A DNA stretch of 64,000 bases from Acidobacteriota bacterium. GTDB taxonomy: Bacteria > Acidobacteriota > Terriglobia > 20CM-2-55-15. Position numbers and translations under genes: made by a program. The stretch covers positions 1 through 64,000 of the forward strand of contig JAJEEE010000056.1 in NCBI GenBank assembly GCA_022821145.1, written 5' to 3'. Numbering within the stretch: position 1 is the stretch's first letter; each line of letters begins with the position of its first letter. The notes beneath the pieces are model-generated. The model did no database searches, was not told the origin of the DNA, and saw only the letters and a program-made list of their open reading frames with translations. Shown here piece after piece: positions 1 to 8,605 of the stretch.

Positions 1-82
1 CCGCGGCGCCGGCGGCGGCGCTCTTGAAGAAGTCGCGTCGAGGGACGTTCCGTTTCTTGTCGTCCTCGGGTGATTCGGACAC
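1..82 (-). CDS. Tat-exported protein, N-terminal fragment (cut by window edge)
   Basis: Only the first 27 codons lie in the window. A GTG start at 82 follows a strong Shine-Dalgarno AAGGAGGT about 7 bases upstream. The peptide is charged (SESPEDDKKRN) and then has PRRDFFKSAAAGAA, a clear twin-arginine signal (R-R-x-F-F-K followed by a small hydrophobic stretch). The mature protein is therefore expected to be folded, often cofactor-bearing, and exported to the periplasm. Nothing in view identifies the enzyme. About 210 bases separate it from the PepSY gene and no other gene was seen there. Confidence 0.75.
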   Translation of the reverse strand, partial: MSESPEDDKKRNVPRRDFFKSAAAGAA

Positions 83-293
83 CGGCGGACCTCCTTGCGG
101 GGTGTGGTGTCGGGTGCGGGACGCCGCGCGTTTCCATGACGCCGCCCCGCGGGGCAACCCGCGGCCCAATCGGCGGCATGGGTCCGGCGGCGCGCCCCGG
201 CCCGGTCTGCTATCGAGAACACACCATAGTCGAATCACCGGACGCCTCAAAGCCCTTTTTGCTCTCGCGCGAGTGCTTCTCAGGGCGCCCCGA

Positions 294-1805
294 CTATGGG
301 GTCCGGGTCCGCCGCAGGGCGCGCCCCACGCGCTGGAACCCCAGGCCCATCCCGATCAGGCTGGTCGCCAGCCCCCCGATGCTGAGGACGATCACGCCGA
401 TGTCCCACGCCGGCCGATTGTGATACCAGAAGCCGAAGTCGAGGCTGTGGAAGCCGTTGTAGATCCACCGGTCCAGCCGTCCGCGGTCGGTCAGCCGCCG
501 CATCAGCCGGCTTCGGGCCGGATCGATGTAGAGCCACGTGCGGTCCGCGTCGCCGAGCTTGAAGCGGACCACGGGCAGGGGCGGGGCGCCCGCCCTGGGA
601 TAGTAGTAGTGGTCGTAGGCCGTCAACGTCTCGGACTCGACGACGGCGCCGTCGCCGAAGGCGCCGCGCACCTGATCGAGGAGACGCGCCGGCGAGACCG
701 CGCCGGCCGGCGGCCCGGGCGGCGATGCGGACATCAGCGTCTCGCGGCCGTCCCCGCCGACGGCGACGTAGTGGGGCCGGCCCTGGATTCGCAGGAACCG
801 CAGTTCCTTGACGCCGTTTCCGGCGGCCGCCGCCCAAACGTCCGGCTCGGCCTTCGGGAACAACCCCAACTCGAGCGGGCCGCCGGTCAGGGTCCGCTCC
901 AGGCGGGCCGTGTCCACGCCGCCCTCGGCGGCCCATCCCCACGGGTCCATCGACAGCAGCCCGCTGAAGACCCATGTCAACGTGAACAGGCCGAAGACGA
1001 AGCCCGTCACGTAGTGCCAGCGCATCCATCCGCGGTAGGGCGCGTATTCCAGCAGGCGGCGGAACCGGAACGGGCGCGACGGGCGGAACTGGAGCAGGCC
1101 GACGAACAGGCCCAGAAGCGCCATGGCGCAGCCGGCGGCGGCCAGCCAGATGACGGTCTGCGCCCACAGCGGCCCGTTCAGGCGCAAGGGCGTGAAGTAG
1201 AGCCAGTGCGGAATGGCCGCGACCCATGCCAGGGCGCGCGTGCCGCGCGTCGTCAGGACCGCCACTTCCCCGGTCCGTTCGGAGACGTAGAGCTCGGTGC
1301 GCGCGCGGTCGTTCACGCGGATCCGGTGCATCGGCAACCGGGCGCGCTCGACCAGCGTCCACTGGTCGGCCTCGTGGAGAACGCCGGCGTGCTCGAGCCG
1401 CGCGCCGGAATCGCCCACGAAACGCGCGGCCACCGACAACGCGTCGCCGGGGTCCACACCGAACAGCAGCTCGCCGGTGTCGGCGAAGACCGTCACGTCC
1501 CCGCGCGTCGTGAACCGGTACGCCGGCCGGCCCATCACCGTCAGGAGCGCGGCGCGGTCCGGGTGGCCGCCGAGCCGCGCGGCCTCGGCGGCCTCGGACG
1601 GGCCGAGGCGGACGCGGGAGAAGTCCAGGGACGGCATCCGGGCCAGGCGGGTCTCCGGCGACAGCGCCGGCATGCCGCGCGCGTAGATCATGGCGATGCC
1701 CGACACGAACCAGGCCGCGAACAGCAGGCTGAACGGAATGCCCGCGTAGCGATGGATTCGAATGGCCCACCAGCGGACGTGGGACAGCCCGGGGACGGGC
1801 ATCAT
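294..1805 (-). CDS. PepSY-associated transmembrane protein
   Basis: About 503 residues. An N-terminal membrane segment (residues about 16-34, after RWWAIRIHRYAGIPFS) is followed by a large PepSY-type extracytoplasmic region. Further hydrophobic segments lie near 230-260, 300-320 and close to the C-terminus (ending RRTRTP). The order TM - PepSY - TM pair - PepSY - TM fits the iron-regulated or PepSY_TM family, linked to reductase or metal-uptake roles at the inner membrane. The start ATG overlaps the stop of the sensor kinase (ATGA), so it is translationally coupled as the last gene of a regulator-kinase-PepSY operon. Substrate unknown; a metal- or redox-related role is inference. Confidence 0.8.
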   Translation of the reverse strand: MMPVPGLSHVRWWAIRIHRYAGIPFSLLFAAWFVSGIAMIYARGMPALSPETRLARMPSLDFSRVRLGPSEAAEAARLGGHPDRAALLTVMGRPAYRFTTRGDVTVFADTGELLFGVDPGDALSVAARFVGDSGARLEHAGVLHEADQWTLVERARLPMHRIRVNDRARTELYVSERTGEVAVLTTRGTRALAWVAAIPHWLYFTPLRLNGPLWAQTVIWLAAAGCAMALLGLFVGLLQFRPSRPFRFRRLLEYAPYRGWMRWHYVTGFVFGLFTLTWVFSGLLSMDPWGWAAEGGVDTARLERTLTGGPLELGLFPKAEPDVWAAAAGNGVKELRFLRIQGRPHYVAVGGDGRETLMSASPPGPPAGAVSPARLLDQVRGAFGDGAVVESETLTAYDHYYYPRAGAPPLPVVRFKLGDADRTWLYIDPARSRLMRRLTDRGRLDRWIYNGFHSLDFGFWYHNRPAWDIGVIVLSIGGLATSLIGMGLGFQRVGRALRRTRTP

Positions 1806-3220
1806 GACACCGCGTGCAGCGGGCCGGCCTGCGCGACGGAGGCCCCGGGCAGCGTGATCCGGAACCGGCAGCCGGCGCCGCCGGAGTCCTCCAGCGTCAA
1901 GCGCCCGCCGTGAGCCTCGACGGCCCACTTCGCGATCGACAAACCCAGGCCCACGCCCGCGCTTCCGCCGGAGGCCGGGGCCCCGTCCGCGCGGAAGAAC
2001 CGGTCGAAGACGCGGTCGCGCAATTCCGGGGCGATGCCCGGACCGGTGTCCACCACGTCGACGATGCCGCCGCCGCCGGCGTGATCCACGAGCACCGTGA
2101 CGCGTCCGCCCTCGGGCGTGTGCCGGATGGCGTTGTCGACCAGGTTGATCAACGCCTGGCCGAGCACGAGCCGGTCCCCGTCGAAGGTCACGTCCCTCAA
2201 CCGCTCGACGCGCACCGACTGCCGCTTCTCCTCGGCCAGCACGTCGAGCTGTCCGACGACATCGGCGGCGAGGCCGCCGAGATCGATCCGTTCCGAGGAC
2301 AGCCGGATCGGGCCGGCGCCGGTTCGAGACAGCATCAGCAGGCGCTCCACCAGGCGCGTCATGCCGTCGGCCTCCTCGAGCATGCTGCCGATGACCTGCC
2401 GGTAGGCGGCGGCCGTCTTCGGCTGGCGCAGGCCGACTTCGCCGACGCTGCGGATGGCCGTCAGCGGCGTTCGCAACTCGTGCGAGACGTCGGAAGTGAA
2501 ACGGCGCATCTGCTCGAACGACGACTCCAGGCGGGTGAGCGTGTCGTTGAACACCGTGGCCAGCCGTCCCAGCTCGTCGTCCGGGTTCTCCACCGGCAGA
2601 CGGTCTCCCAGACGGTCGGCCGTGATGGAGCGGGCCCGATCCGCCATGCTCCGGACCGGCGCCAACGCTCCCCGAGCCAGGGAGTATCCCCCCAGACCCG
2701 CCAGGGCCACGCCGACGGGCAGGCCGAGCAACAACACCAGGAGCAGCTCGACGCGCTCGCCCCGCATGGGTCCTTCCGATCGGGCCACCTGGATCACGTA
2801 GGGCCGGTCCCCGATCCGCGACTCGCCGCTCAGCACCCGCCACGGCGGCTCAACGTCGTCCACGGACACGATCGCGTCACGGGCGTCCACTGCGAGCGTG
2901 TCGACGCTTGGGACGAGGCTGCGCTGGGCGTTCCAGGTGCTGTAGAGCAGGTCGCCGTCCAGGCTCCACACGCGAAGCCACGGGCTGGCGTCGGTGTCCG
3001 CGCTCGCGTCGAACGTGCCGAGCGACCCGTCGGGCAGCCGCTCCAGCATTTCGTTCGGCCACTGAAAGTCGGCGCGCAGCCGGTCGTTCAGGCTCTCGGA
3101 GCCGTTGCGGCTGACCACGACGAACACGGTGCCGGCGTACACGGTCAGGATGGCGACCATGACGGCGACGTTCCAGAACGTCAGCCGGATCCGGAACGCG
3201 GAAATCGGCCCCAGCGTCAC
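1802..3220 (-). CDS. Sensor histidine kinase (OmpR-type partner, CusS-like layout)
   Basis: 472 residues. TM1 is about 18-37, a periplasmic loop about 38-155, TM2 about 157-180, then HAMP (LAPVRSMADRARSI). The dimerisation H-box FTSDVSHELRTPL has phospho-acceptor His247. The ATPase core shows an N box (NLVDNAIRH), G1 (DTGPGIA), an F box and G2 (GVGLGLSIA). The periplasmic loop is short, as in heavy-metal or envelope sensors. It overlaps the upstream response regulator by 4 bases (3217-3220) and the downstream PepSY gene by 4 bases, so the three form one cotranscribed unit. The stimulus is not shown by the sequence; metal or redox stress is a guess from the PepSY partner. Confidence 0.9.
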   Translation of the reverse strand: MTLGPISAFRIRLTFWNVAVMVAILTVYAGTVFVVVSRNGSESLNDRLRADFQWPNEMLERLPDGSLGTFDASADTDASPWLRVWSLDGDLLYSTWNAQRSLVPSVDTLAVDARDAIVSVDDVEPPWRVLSGESRIGDRPYVIQVARSEGPMRGERVELLLVLLLGLPVGVALAGLGGYSLARGALAPVRSMADRARSITADRLGDRLPVENPDDELGRLATVFNDTLTRLESSFEQMRRFTSDVSHELRTPLTAIRSVGEVGLRQPKTAAAYRQVIGSMLEEADGMTRLVERLLMLSRTGAGPIRLSSERIDLGGLAADVVGQLDVLAEEKRQSVRVERLRDVTFDGDRLVLGQALINLVDNAIRHTPEGGRVTVLVDHAGGGGIVDVVDTGPGIAPELRDRVFDRFFRADGAPASGGSAGVGLGLSIAKWAVEAHGGRLTLEDSGGAGCRFRITLPGASVAQAGPLHAVS

Positions 3221-3900
3221 GGCGCCGTCTCCCCGAGCGCGAAGCCCACGCCCCGGACGGTGTGGATCAGCCGGGGCGCGCCGCCGGCGTCGATCTTCCG
3301 CCGGAGTCGCGCGATGTGGACGTCGATGACGTTATCGATCGGCGTGGCGCGTTCGGTCACTTTCCAGACGTCGCGGGCGAGCGTCTCCCGTGACACGGTC
3401 CGTCCCTGGCGCCGGAGCAGGTATTCGAGCAGCTCGAACTCCCGGGTGGTCAGATCCACCGGCTGGCCTGCGCGGTCGACCTTGCGCGTGAGCAGATCCA
3501 TGTGCAGGTCCGATACGCCGAGCGACAACGCGTCGTCGATGCGCCCCCGACGGAGGAGCGCCCGGATCCGGGCAAGCAGTTCCTCGAACGCGAACGGCTT
3601 GACCAGGTAGTCGTCGGCGCCGCTGTCCAGCCCCAGGACGCGGTCTTCGAGCGTGTCCCGGGCGGTCAGCAACAGCACCGGCGTCTGGACGCCCTGCTCC
3701 CGGAGCGTGCGGAGCACCTCCAGGCCGTCCCGTCCCGGCAGCATCACGTCGAGCAGAATCAGGTCGAACCGCTCGGCCGACGCCCGGAAGAAGGCGTCCT
3801 CGCCCGTCTCGGCGATCGCCGCTTCGTAGTGTTCGCCCTCCAGGCCCTCCTGGAGGGCCCCGGCGACCTTTTGCTCGTCCTCGACGATCAGGATACGCAC
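3217..3900 (-). CDS. OmpR-family response regulator
   Basis: 227 residues. The receiver domain has the acidic pair ED (7-8), phospho-acceptor Asp51 in LILLDVMLPG, a switch Thr in LLLTARD and Lys in LVKPF. The C-terminal winged helix (about 130-225) contains LTTREFELLEYLLRR and a DNA-recognition region ending IHTVRGVGFALGE. It is the first gene of the regulator-kinase-PepSY operon and overlaps the kinase start by 4 bases. It should be phosphorylated by the adjacent kinase and act at local promoters; targets are unknown. Confidence 0.92.
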   Translation of the reverse strand: MRILIVEDEQKVAGALQEGLEGEHYEAAIAETGEDAFFRASAERFDLILLDVMLPGRDGLEVLRTLREQGVQTPVLLLTARDTLEDRVLGLDSGADDYLVKPFAFEELLARIRALLRRGRIDDALSLGVSDLHMDLLTRKVDRAGQPVDLTTREFELLEYLLRRQGRTVSRETLARDVWKVTERATPIDNVIDVHIARLRRKIDAGGAPRLIHTVRGVGFALGETAP

Positions 3901-3951
3901 CTTCCGCCCCGCATCCCAGGATTCGGTGATGGTCTCACAGGCCCGGAAGAC

Positions 3952-3985
3952 AACGAAGCCCCGACCCGGGGGCCGGGGCTTCGTT
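3952..3985. terminator. Strong GC-rich hairpin between the regulator and a secreted-protein gene
   Basis: A perfect 12-bp stem (AACGAAGCCCCG at 3952-3963 pairing with 3974-3985) encloses a 10-base loop. It sits about 27 bases after the stop of the leftward gene at 4012-4812 and upstream of the regulator. The arms end in AA/TT but no real U-tract follows, so it is either a weak intrinsic terminator or a 3'-end stabilising stem. Confidence 0.6.
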
Positions 3986-4011
3986 CCAGGCTTCGAAACG
4001 ATCGGTCCGCG

Positions 4012-4812
4012 TCAGCGCGCCTGGGGCGTGGACGAGAAGAACGGGTTGCCGAAGTCGTCCCGCAGATCGAGCAGGAACTTGTTGTTCTCCTGGCAGATGT
4101 ACTCCTGCAGCTCCTGGCCCTCGCGCCACTCGATGTCCCACGCGATGGTCCACGGCTCGGTGTAGGCGCCGGGATCGTCGATCGTCGTCTCGTAGCGCAG
4201 CGTGTTCCGGTCCGGGCGCGTGATCCGCTCGACGGTCCGCAGCATGCCGGTGTGCATGTGCCCGCCGAAGTCCAGCCAGGTCTTCTCGTTGAAGCCGACC
4301 GTGTCGACGACGAGCGTGTCGCCGTCCCAGCGGCCGACGGAATGCCCGAAATAGGTCGGGTTCAGCGCGTCGCCCTCCGGATGCGCGCGGCCGTCCATGT
4401 GGATCTCGCGCCAGACGTGGGCGCCGCCCTCGTAGATGATGATGATGCGGTCCTCGTCCTGGATGATCTCGGCCGGATACGGCGTCCCGAACGCGCGTGG
4501 ACCGCCCGGGGGCAGGCAGAACCCTTCGGGATCGTAGGCCACGTTGTTCGAGGCGTTGTATGCGTGCATCGCCCGGGTCCAGGGCAGGAACGGGACCTCG
4601 CCGCCGTCGACCTTGAAGTCGGCGAAGTTCCGGATCCAGGGCAGTCCCCACACCCCGTCGCCGCCCAGGTCGACCGTGCCGTCGGGCATTCGAGGGGTCG
4701 GCGGCGCGTCGGCGGATCCGTCCTGCGCCCACGCGGCGGGCGCGAGCGCCAGGAGGCCGGCGGCGGCCAGCGCCAGGAGTCGGTGGTTTCGGTTCCTCAA
4801 TGCTGTTCGCAT
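4012..4812 (-). CDS. Secreted protein of a family common in Acidobacteriota, function unknown
   Basis: 266 residues with an N-terminal signal peptide (RLLALAAAGLLALAPAAWA, cleavage before QDG). The core has GFCLPPGGPRAFGTPYPAEI, then HSVGRWDGDTLVVDTVGFNEKTWLD, then HTGMLRTVERITR and a TIDDP...TEPW ending. The same core occurs in the proteins at 8606-9643 and 9643-10560, so these are paralogues. I know no biochemical role for the family; location is periplasmic or extracellular. The start follows GAGGAG. It lies 10 bases downstream of the small secreted gene at 4823-5224 and is likely cotranscribed with it. Confidence 0.8.
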   Translation of the reverse strand: MRTALRNRNHRLLALAAAGLLALAPAAWAQDGSADAPPTPRMPDGTVDLGGDGVWGLPWIRNFADFKVDGGEVPFLPWTRAMHAYNASNNVAYDPEGFCLPPGGPRAFGTPYPAEIIQDEDRIIIIYEGGAHVWREIHMDGRAHPEGDALNPTYFGHSVGRWDGDTLVVDTVGFNEKTWLDFGGHMHTGMLRTVERITRPDRNTLRYETTIDDPGAYTEPWTIAWDIEWREGQELQEYICQENNKFLLDLRDDFGNPFFSSTPQAR

Positions 4813-4822
4813 GACCGTCTCC

Positions 4823-5224
4823 TCAGTTGAGCACCACGCGGAACGTCCCGTCCTCGTCGCCGTGGGAATAGGTTCCCGAGTAGGTCCGGTTCGTCCAGGA
4901 ACCCAGGTTCTCCAGCGTGCCGACGGCCGTGTAGCGCTCGACGCCGGACCGGGTGGGGACCATGGCCTCGATGGTCAGCGTCCAGGTGGACGGGTCCAGC
5001 TCGGCGCGATCGATCGCGATCGCGTTCGGACCGGGGTTGATGGTGCCCGAGATCTCGTTGCCGTCCCAGTCCAGCAGCAGCAGGATGCGGTTGCGGTGGT
5101 CCTCGGTCGGTCCCCAGTCGCCGCTCCATGATCCCTTGACGGGATGCCCGGCCTGCGCCAGCGCCGTCGCGGCGATCGCCAGGCAGGCGATAAGGGAGAA
5201 AAGACGCGATGTTCCGGTCTTCAT
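4823..5224 (-). CDS. Small secreted protein, unknown function
   Basis: 133 residues: a signal peptide (RLFSLIACLAIAATALAQ) and a compact beta-rich mature part (HPVKGSWSGDWG..., LLLLDWDGNEISGTINPG, GTFRVVLN). The ATG at 5224 is preferred over the in-frame GTG at 5236, because AAGGAG is 11 bases before the ATG and overlaps the GTG. It is followed 10 bases later by the paralogous secreted protein, suggesting an operon. Residues W-G-D-W and the turn-rich pattern suggest a small barrel, but no known family is claimed. It is divergent from the DUF6152-like gene at 5405. Confidence 0.7.
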   Translation of the reverse strand: MKTGTSRLFSLIACLAIAATALAQAGHPVKGSWSGDWGPTEDHRNRILLLLDWDGNEISGTINPGPNAIAIDRAELDPSTWTLTIEAMVPTRSGVERYTAVGTLENLGSWTNRTYSGTYSHGDEDGTFRVVLN

Positions 5225-5337
5225 CGTTGAATCCACTCCTTAGACGGTATCCGTCTCGTTGAATCGAAGACCCGAATATAGCATCAGTCGCGGCCGGAGC
5301 GGCAACCGAATCGCCGTCGGGCGCGGGCCGCCCGACC

Positions 5338-5367
5338 TTGACAGCCGGCGACCGCCCGAACGACAAT
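5338..5367 (+). promoter_or_regulatory. Sigma-70-type promoter for the 5405-8005 genes
   Basis: A perfect -35 TTGACA (5338-5343) and a -10-like GACAAT (5362-5367) are separated by 18 bases. The predicted start lies about 30 bases before the ATG at 5405, leaving room for the GGAGGT ribosome site. Confidence 0.5.
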
Positions 5368-5404
5368 TCATGCTCGCTTCGGTTCCGAACCTGGAGGTAT
5401 CTCG

Positions 5405-5809
5405 ATGAAGACGAGGCTGGCAATCGCATTCGCCGCGGCGGGCGTCCTGGCCGCGGCGTCCGTTCCCGTCCTGGCGCACCATTCCTTCGGCGCGGAGTTC
5501 GACGCCGAGCAGACGTTCGAGTACTCGGGCGTGGTGACCAAGATCGAATGGCTGAATCCGCATGTCTACTTCTACATGGACGTTACGATGGACGACGGCT
5601 CCGTCGAGAACTGGGCCATGGAGATGGGCAGCCCGAACGGCCTGATGCGGCGGGGTTGGACGCGCAACTCGCTGCGGATCGGCGACACCGTCTCGACTGC
5701 CGGCAGCAAGGCCCGCGACGGCAGCGCCAAGGGGAACGCGCGCACGGTCGTCCTGGCCTCGGGCCGGCAACTGTTCGCCGGGTCCTCGCAGGACGCCGAG
5801 AACAACTAG
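5405..5809 (+). CDS. DUF6152-like secreted protein
   Basis: 134 residues. The signal peptide (LAIAFAAAGVLAAASVPVLA) is followed at once by HHSFGAEFDAEQ, then GVVTKIEWLNPHVYFYMDV and a W-A-M-E-M-G-S-P-N motif. The HHSFxAEFD start and NPH motif are the hallmarks of this family; I assign DUF6152 from memory. The paired histidines at the mature N-terminus could bind metal, which is inference. A paralogue is at 8040-8441. The start follows GGAGGT. It heads a rightward group with the dihaem cytochrome (79-base gap) and the LigC-type dehydrogenase. Confidence 0.8.
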   Translation: MKTRLAIAFAAAGVLAAASVPVLAHHSFGAEFDAEQTFEYSGVVTKIEWLNPHVYFYMDVTMDDGSVENWAMEMGSPNGLMRRGWTRNSLRIGDTVSTAGSKARDGSAKGNARTVVLASGRQLFAGSSQDAENN

Positions 5810-5888
5810 GAGCCGCCCGCCCGATTCTGGCCGGGCCGCGGCCGCGGCCCGGTCGATTCCGTCTCTGTCCCGGGAGTCCCATACGCCT

Positions 5889-7034
5889 ATGCCAAGGAGC
5901 GTCTTCAGTCCGCGCCTGCTTGCCGGGTGCCTCGCCGCCGCCCTGTGCGTCCAACCGGGCGCGGGGGCCGCTCAGGAGCCGGAAACCCTGCTGGCCCGCG
6001 ACTTCTTCCTGAACGTGCCCGACATGGGCGACGTGCCCGTGGACGAGTTCATGGAGACCATGGGAATGTTCGCGGCCGCGCTGGGCCTGAACTGTGCCGA
6101 TTGTCACACGTTCGAGAGCAGCAGCAGTTGGGAGGCCTACGCGGACGAGACCGACATCAAGGAGACCTCGCGCCGGATGATCCGGATGGTGCGGGCCATC
6201 AACGAGGAGAACTTCGGCGGGCAGCAGTTCGTCAGTTGCTGGACCTGCCACCGCGGGGACCTGCGGCCCCGGGTGGTCCCGAACCTGGAGATCCAGTACT
6301 CGGCGCCGATCGACGACCCCAACGAGGTGTTCTTCGCGCCCGACCCGGACGCGCCTCCGGCGTCGGACATCTTCGACGAGTACATCGCGGCCATCGGCGG
6401 CGCCGGGGCCGTGGCGGCGCTGGACGGCTTCGAGGCCGACGCCGTCTACAACGGTTTCGACACCGGTTTCGAGGACGCCGAGGCGGAGCTCTACGCCACG
6501 CGGCCCGACCGGCTGGCCATGACCGTCCACGCGCGGCCCGGCGACAGCGTCCGCGTCTACGACGGCGAGCGGGGGTGGATCGCCGCCACCGACAAGCCCA
6601 TGCCGCTGATGACGCTGACCGGCGACACGCTGGGAGGCGCCCGGCTCGATGCGGTCCGGCTCTTCCCCGACGCGCTCCAGGCGGAGCGCAACTTCTGGCA
6701 GATCGGCTACACCGTCCTCAACGACGCCGAGGTGCGCGTGCTGCGCGGCATCAGTCCCGGCCAGGCCCCCGTCAACCTGTATTTCGACGACGACGGGCTG
6801 ATGGTCCGGATGCTGCGCTTCGTGGACACCCCGGTGGGCCGCGTCCCCACCCAGATCGACTTCTCGGACTACCGCGAGGTGGCCGGCGTCCGGATCCCGT
6901 TCCAGTGGACGTCGACCTGGACGAACGGCCAGGCGTCGGTGCGGCTGACGGATGTGCGTCCGACGGCGGACGTCGACCCGTCGCGCTTCGACACGCCGCC
7001 CCCGTCGCCGCCGGCTCGGGCCAACGTTAACTAG
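5889..7034 (+). CDS. Dihaem cytochrome c, reaction-centre cytochrome subunit-like
   Basis: 381 residues. A signal peptide (residues about 1-28, cleaved near GAAQE) is followed by two c-type haem sites, CADCH (69-73) and CWTCH (117-121), in an N-terminal domain resembling the photosynthetic reaction-centre cytochrome family but with two haems rather than four. From about 190 to the end the protein has no haem motif and resembles lipoprotein-carrier-like beta structure (VRVYDGERGWIAATD, RIPFQWTSTWTNG). This is a fusion commonly seen in non-phototrophic Acidobacteriota. No photosynthesis genes are present, so a role as a periplasmic electron carrier for a neighbouring oxidation is likelier. It is 29 bases upstream of the LigC-type gene. 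Confidence 0.82.
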   Translation: MPRSVFSPRLLAGCLAAALCVQPGAGAAQEPETLLARDFFLNVPDMGDVPVDEFMETMGMFAAALGLNCADCHTFESSSSWEAYADETDIKETSRRMIRMVRAINEENFGGQQFVSCWTCHRGDLRPRVVPNLEIQYSAPIDDPNEVFFAPDPDAPPASDIFDEYIAAIGGAGAVAALDGFEADAVYNGFDTGFEDAEAELYATRPDRLAMTVHARPGDSVRVYDGERGWIAATDKPMPLMTLTGDTLGGARLDAVRLFPDALQAERNFWQIGYTVLNDAEVRVLRGISPGQAPVNLYFDDDGLMVRMLRFVDTPVGRVPTQIDFSDYREVAGVRIPFQWTSTWTNGQASVRLTDVRPTADVDPSRFDTPPPSPPARANVN

Positions 7035-7063
7035 CACACCCAATAGCACACGGAGCAGACCGT

Positions 7064-8005
7064 ATGAAGATCAGCATGGTTGGAAGGGGCGCGTTCGCCA
7101 AGAAGCACCTGGCGGGGCTGGCCCGGATCGACGGCGTGGAAGTCGCCTCCATCGTCGGGCGCGTGCCCGAGACCACCGAGGCCACCGCGCGGCAGTTCGA
7201 CATCCCGCACTGGACGACCGACCTGGCGGAATCTCTGGAGCAGCCCGGGATCGAGGCCGCCATCCTGACCTCGCCCACGCAGGTCCACGCCGCTCAGGCC
7301 GAGCAGGTGATGCGGGCCGGCAAGCACGTCGAGATCGAGATCCCGATCGCCGATTCGCTGGCCGACTCCCGGCGCATCCTGGAGGTCCAGCAGGAGACCG
7401 GCCTCGTGGCGATGGCCGGCCACACGCGGCGCTTCAACCCCAGCCACCAGTGGATCCGCAACAAGATAGCGGCCGGCGAGCTGTCGCTGCAGCACCTGGT
7501 CGTCCAGACGTTCTTCTTCCGCCGGACCAACATGAACGCCGAGGGCCAGCCCAGGAGCTGGACCGACCACCTGCTCTGGCACCATGCGTGCCACACGGTC
7601 GACCTGTTCCAGTACCAGACGGGCGAGACGGCGTCGGACGCGTTCGCCGTCCAGGGGCCGACGCACCCGGAGCTGGGCATCGCAATGGACATGACCATCG
7701 GCATGAAGACGGCGTCGGGCGCGGTCTGCACGCTGGCCCTGTCGTTCAACAACAAGGGGCCGCTGGGGACGTTCTTCCGCTACATCTGCGACAACGGCAC
7801 CTACATCGCCCGATACGACGACCTGGTCGACGGCGACGAGAACCCGATCGACGTGTCGCAAGTGGACGTGTCGATGGACGGCATCGAGCTGCAGGACCGC
7901 GAGTTCGTCGCGGCCATCCGCGAAGGGCGGGAACCGAACGCGAGCGTCGCCCAGGTGCTGCCGGCGATGGACACCCTCCACCGTCTCGAGCAGTCGTTGC
8001 GGTAG
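7064..8005 (+). CDS. ligC: 4-carboxy-2-hydroxymuconate-6-semialdehyde dehydrogenase (LigC type), Gfo/Idh/MocA family
   Basis: 313 residues, the usual length for LigC. The Rossmann start ISMVGRGAFAKKHL is followed by KHVEIEIPIADS and the family-specific stretches GHTRRFNPSHQW, SWTDHLLWHHACHTVDLF and GPLGTFFRYICDNGTYIARYDDLV. These closely match Sphingobium LigC as I remember it. The enzyme oxidises the ring-cleavage product of protocatechuate to 2-pyrone-4,6-dicarboxylate using NAD(P)+ in the cytoplasm. GGAG lies 8 bases upstream of the ATG. The matching dioxygenase and aldolase lie 6 kb away on the other strand; no LigI or LigJ was found in the window. Confidence 0.85.
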   Translation: MKISMVGRGAFAKKHLAGLARIDGVEVASIVGRVPETTEATARQFDIPHWTTDLAESLEQPGIEAAILTSPTQVHAAQAEQVMRAGKHVEIEIPIADSLADSRRILEVQQETGLVAMAGHTRRFNPSHQWIRNKIAAGELSLQHLVVQTFFFRRTNMNAEGQPRSWTDHLLWHHACHTVDLFQYQTGETASDAFAVQGPTHPELGIAMDMTIGMKTASGAVCTLALSFNNKGPLGTFFRYICDNGTYIARYDDLVDGDENPIDVSQVDVSMDGIELQDREFVAAIREGREPNASVAQVLPAMDTLHRLEQSLR

Positions 8006-8039
8006 GCGGGAACGTCCGCCGCCCGGGCGCGGGTTGGGG

Positions 8040-8441
8040 CTACTGCGGCTGTTCGATCGCGGAGCCGCCGGACAGGAAGATGCGCCGCCCGTCGGGGAAG
8101 GTCATGTCCCGTCCGTTGGCCCGGTTCGATCCGTCCAGCGCCCGGAAACCGTCGACGAGGATCTCGGTGCCGACAGGCAGCGTGTTCTGATTGACGCCGC
8201 GCCGGAACAGCGCGTTGGGCGTCCCGCCCTCGATCATCCAGCGGGTCACCGTGCCGTCGTCCTCGGTCACGTCGATATGGAACCACGAGTGCGGGTTGAT
8301 GAACTCCACGCGGACGATCGTTCCCCTCAGATTGACCGGTTGCTCGGCGTCGAACTCGGCCGAGAACGCGTGATGCGCCCAAACGCCGGCCGGGACGGCC
8401 AGCAACAGCAGGACGGGTCCGGCGGCGGCCTTGGCATTCAT
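8040..8441 (-). CDS. DUF6152-like secreted protein (second copy)
   Basis: 133 residues: a signal peptide (AAAGPVLLLLAVPAGVWA) then HHAFSAEFDAEQPVNLRG, VEFINPHSWFHIDV and WMIEGGTPNALFRRG. It shares the HHxFxAEFDAEQ start, NPH motif and G-P-N-x-L-x-R-R-G stretch with the protein at 5405-5809, so the two are paralogues. It converges on the LigC-type gene (34-base gap) and is divergent from the secreted-protein pair at 8606-10560, sharing a 164-base intergenic region with it. Function unknown. Confidence 0.8.
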   Translation of the reverse strand: MNAKAAAGPVLLLLAVPAGVWAHHAFSAEFDAEQPVNLRGTIVRVEFINPHSWFHIDVTEDDGTVTRWMIEGGTPNALFRRGVNQNTLPVGTEILVDGFRALDGSNRANGRDMTFPDGRRIFLSGGSAIEQPQ

Positions 8442-8544
8442 TGCGAGTGCTCCTCTCCCGGTCCGAACCGGGCGATGGTACTCGAATGATCCCCGCGATC
8501 GGAATCGATGTCAACGAACGCGGCGGGACGCAAGTCGAGAGTCG

Positions 8545-8574
8545 TTGCCAGGGCGTCCGTATTGGCGGTACCCT
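8545..8574 (+). promoter_or_regulatory. Possible promoter for the 8606-10560 pair
   Basis: TTGCCA (8545-8550) and TACCCT (8569-8574) are 18 bases apart and end about 31 bases before the ATG at 8606. The -35 is good and the -10 is poor, so this is tentative. Confidence 0.3.
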
Positions 8575-8605
8575 GACCGCAACGCGCAGATCGGGAGGTC
8601 TTCCA

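Noticed and set aside
24-1913. Long plus-strand open frame opposite the PepSY and kinase genes
   Set aside because: Low-complexity Arg/Pro/Gly translation with no motif; the minus-strand genes have clear families and coupled starts.
5889-7034. Photosynthetic reaction centre
   Set aside because: Only two haem motifs, no puf, psc or bacteriochlorophyll genes in the window; the family is common in non-phototrophs.
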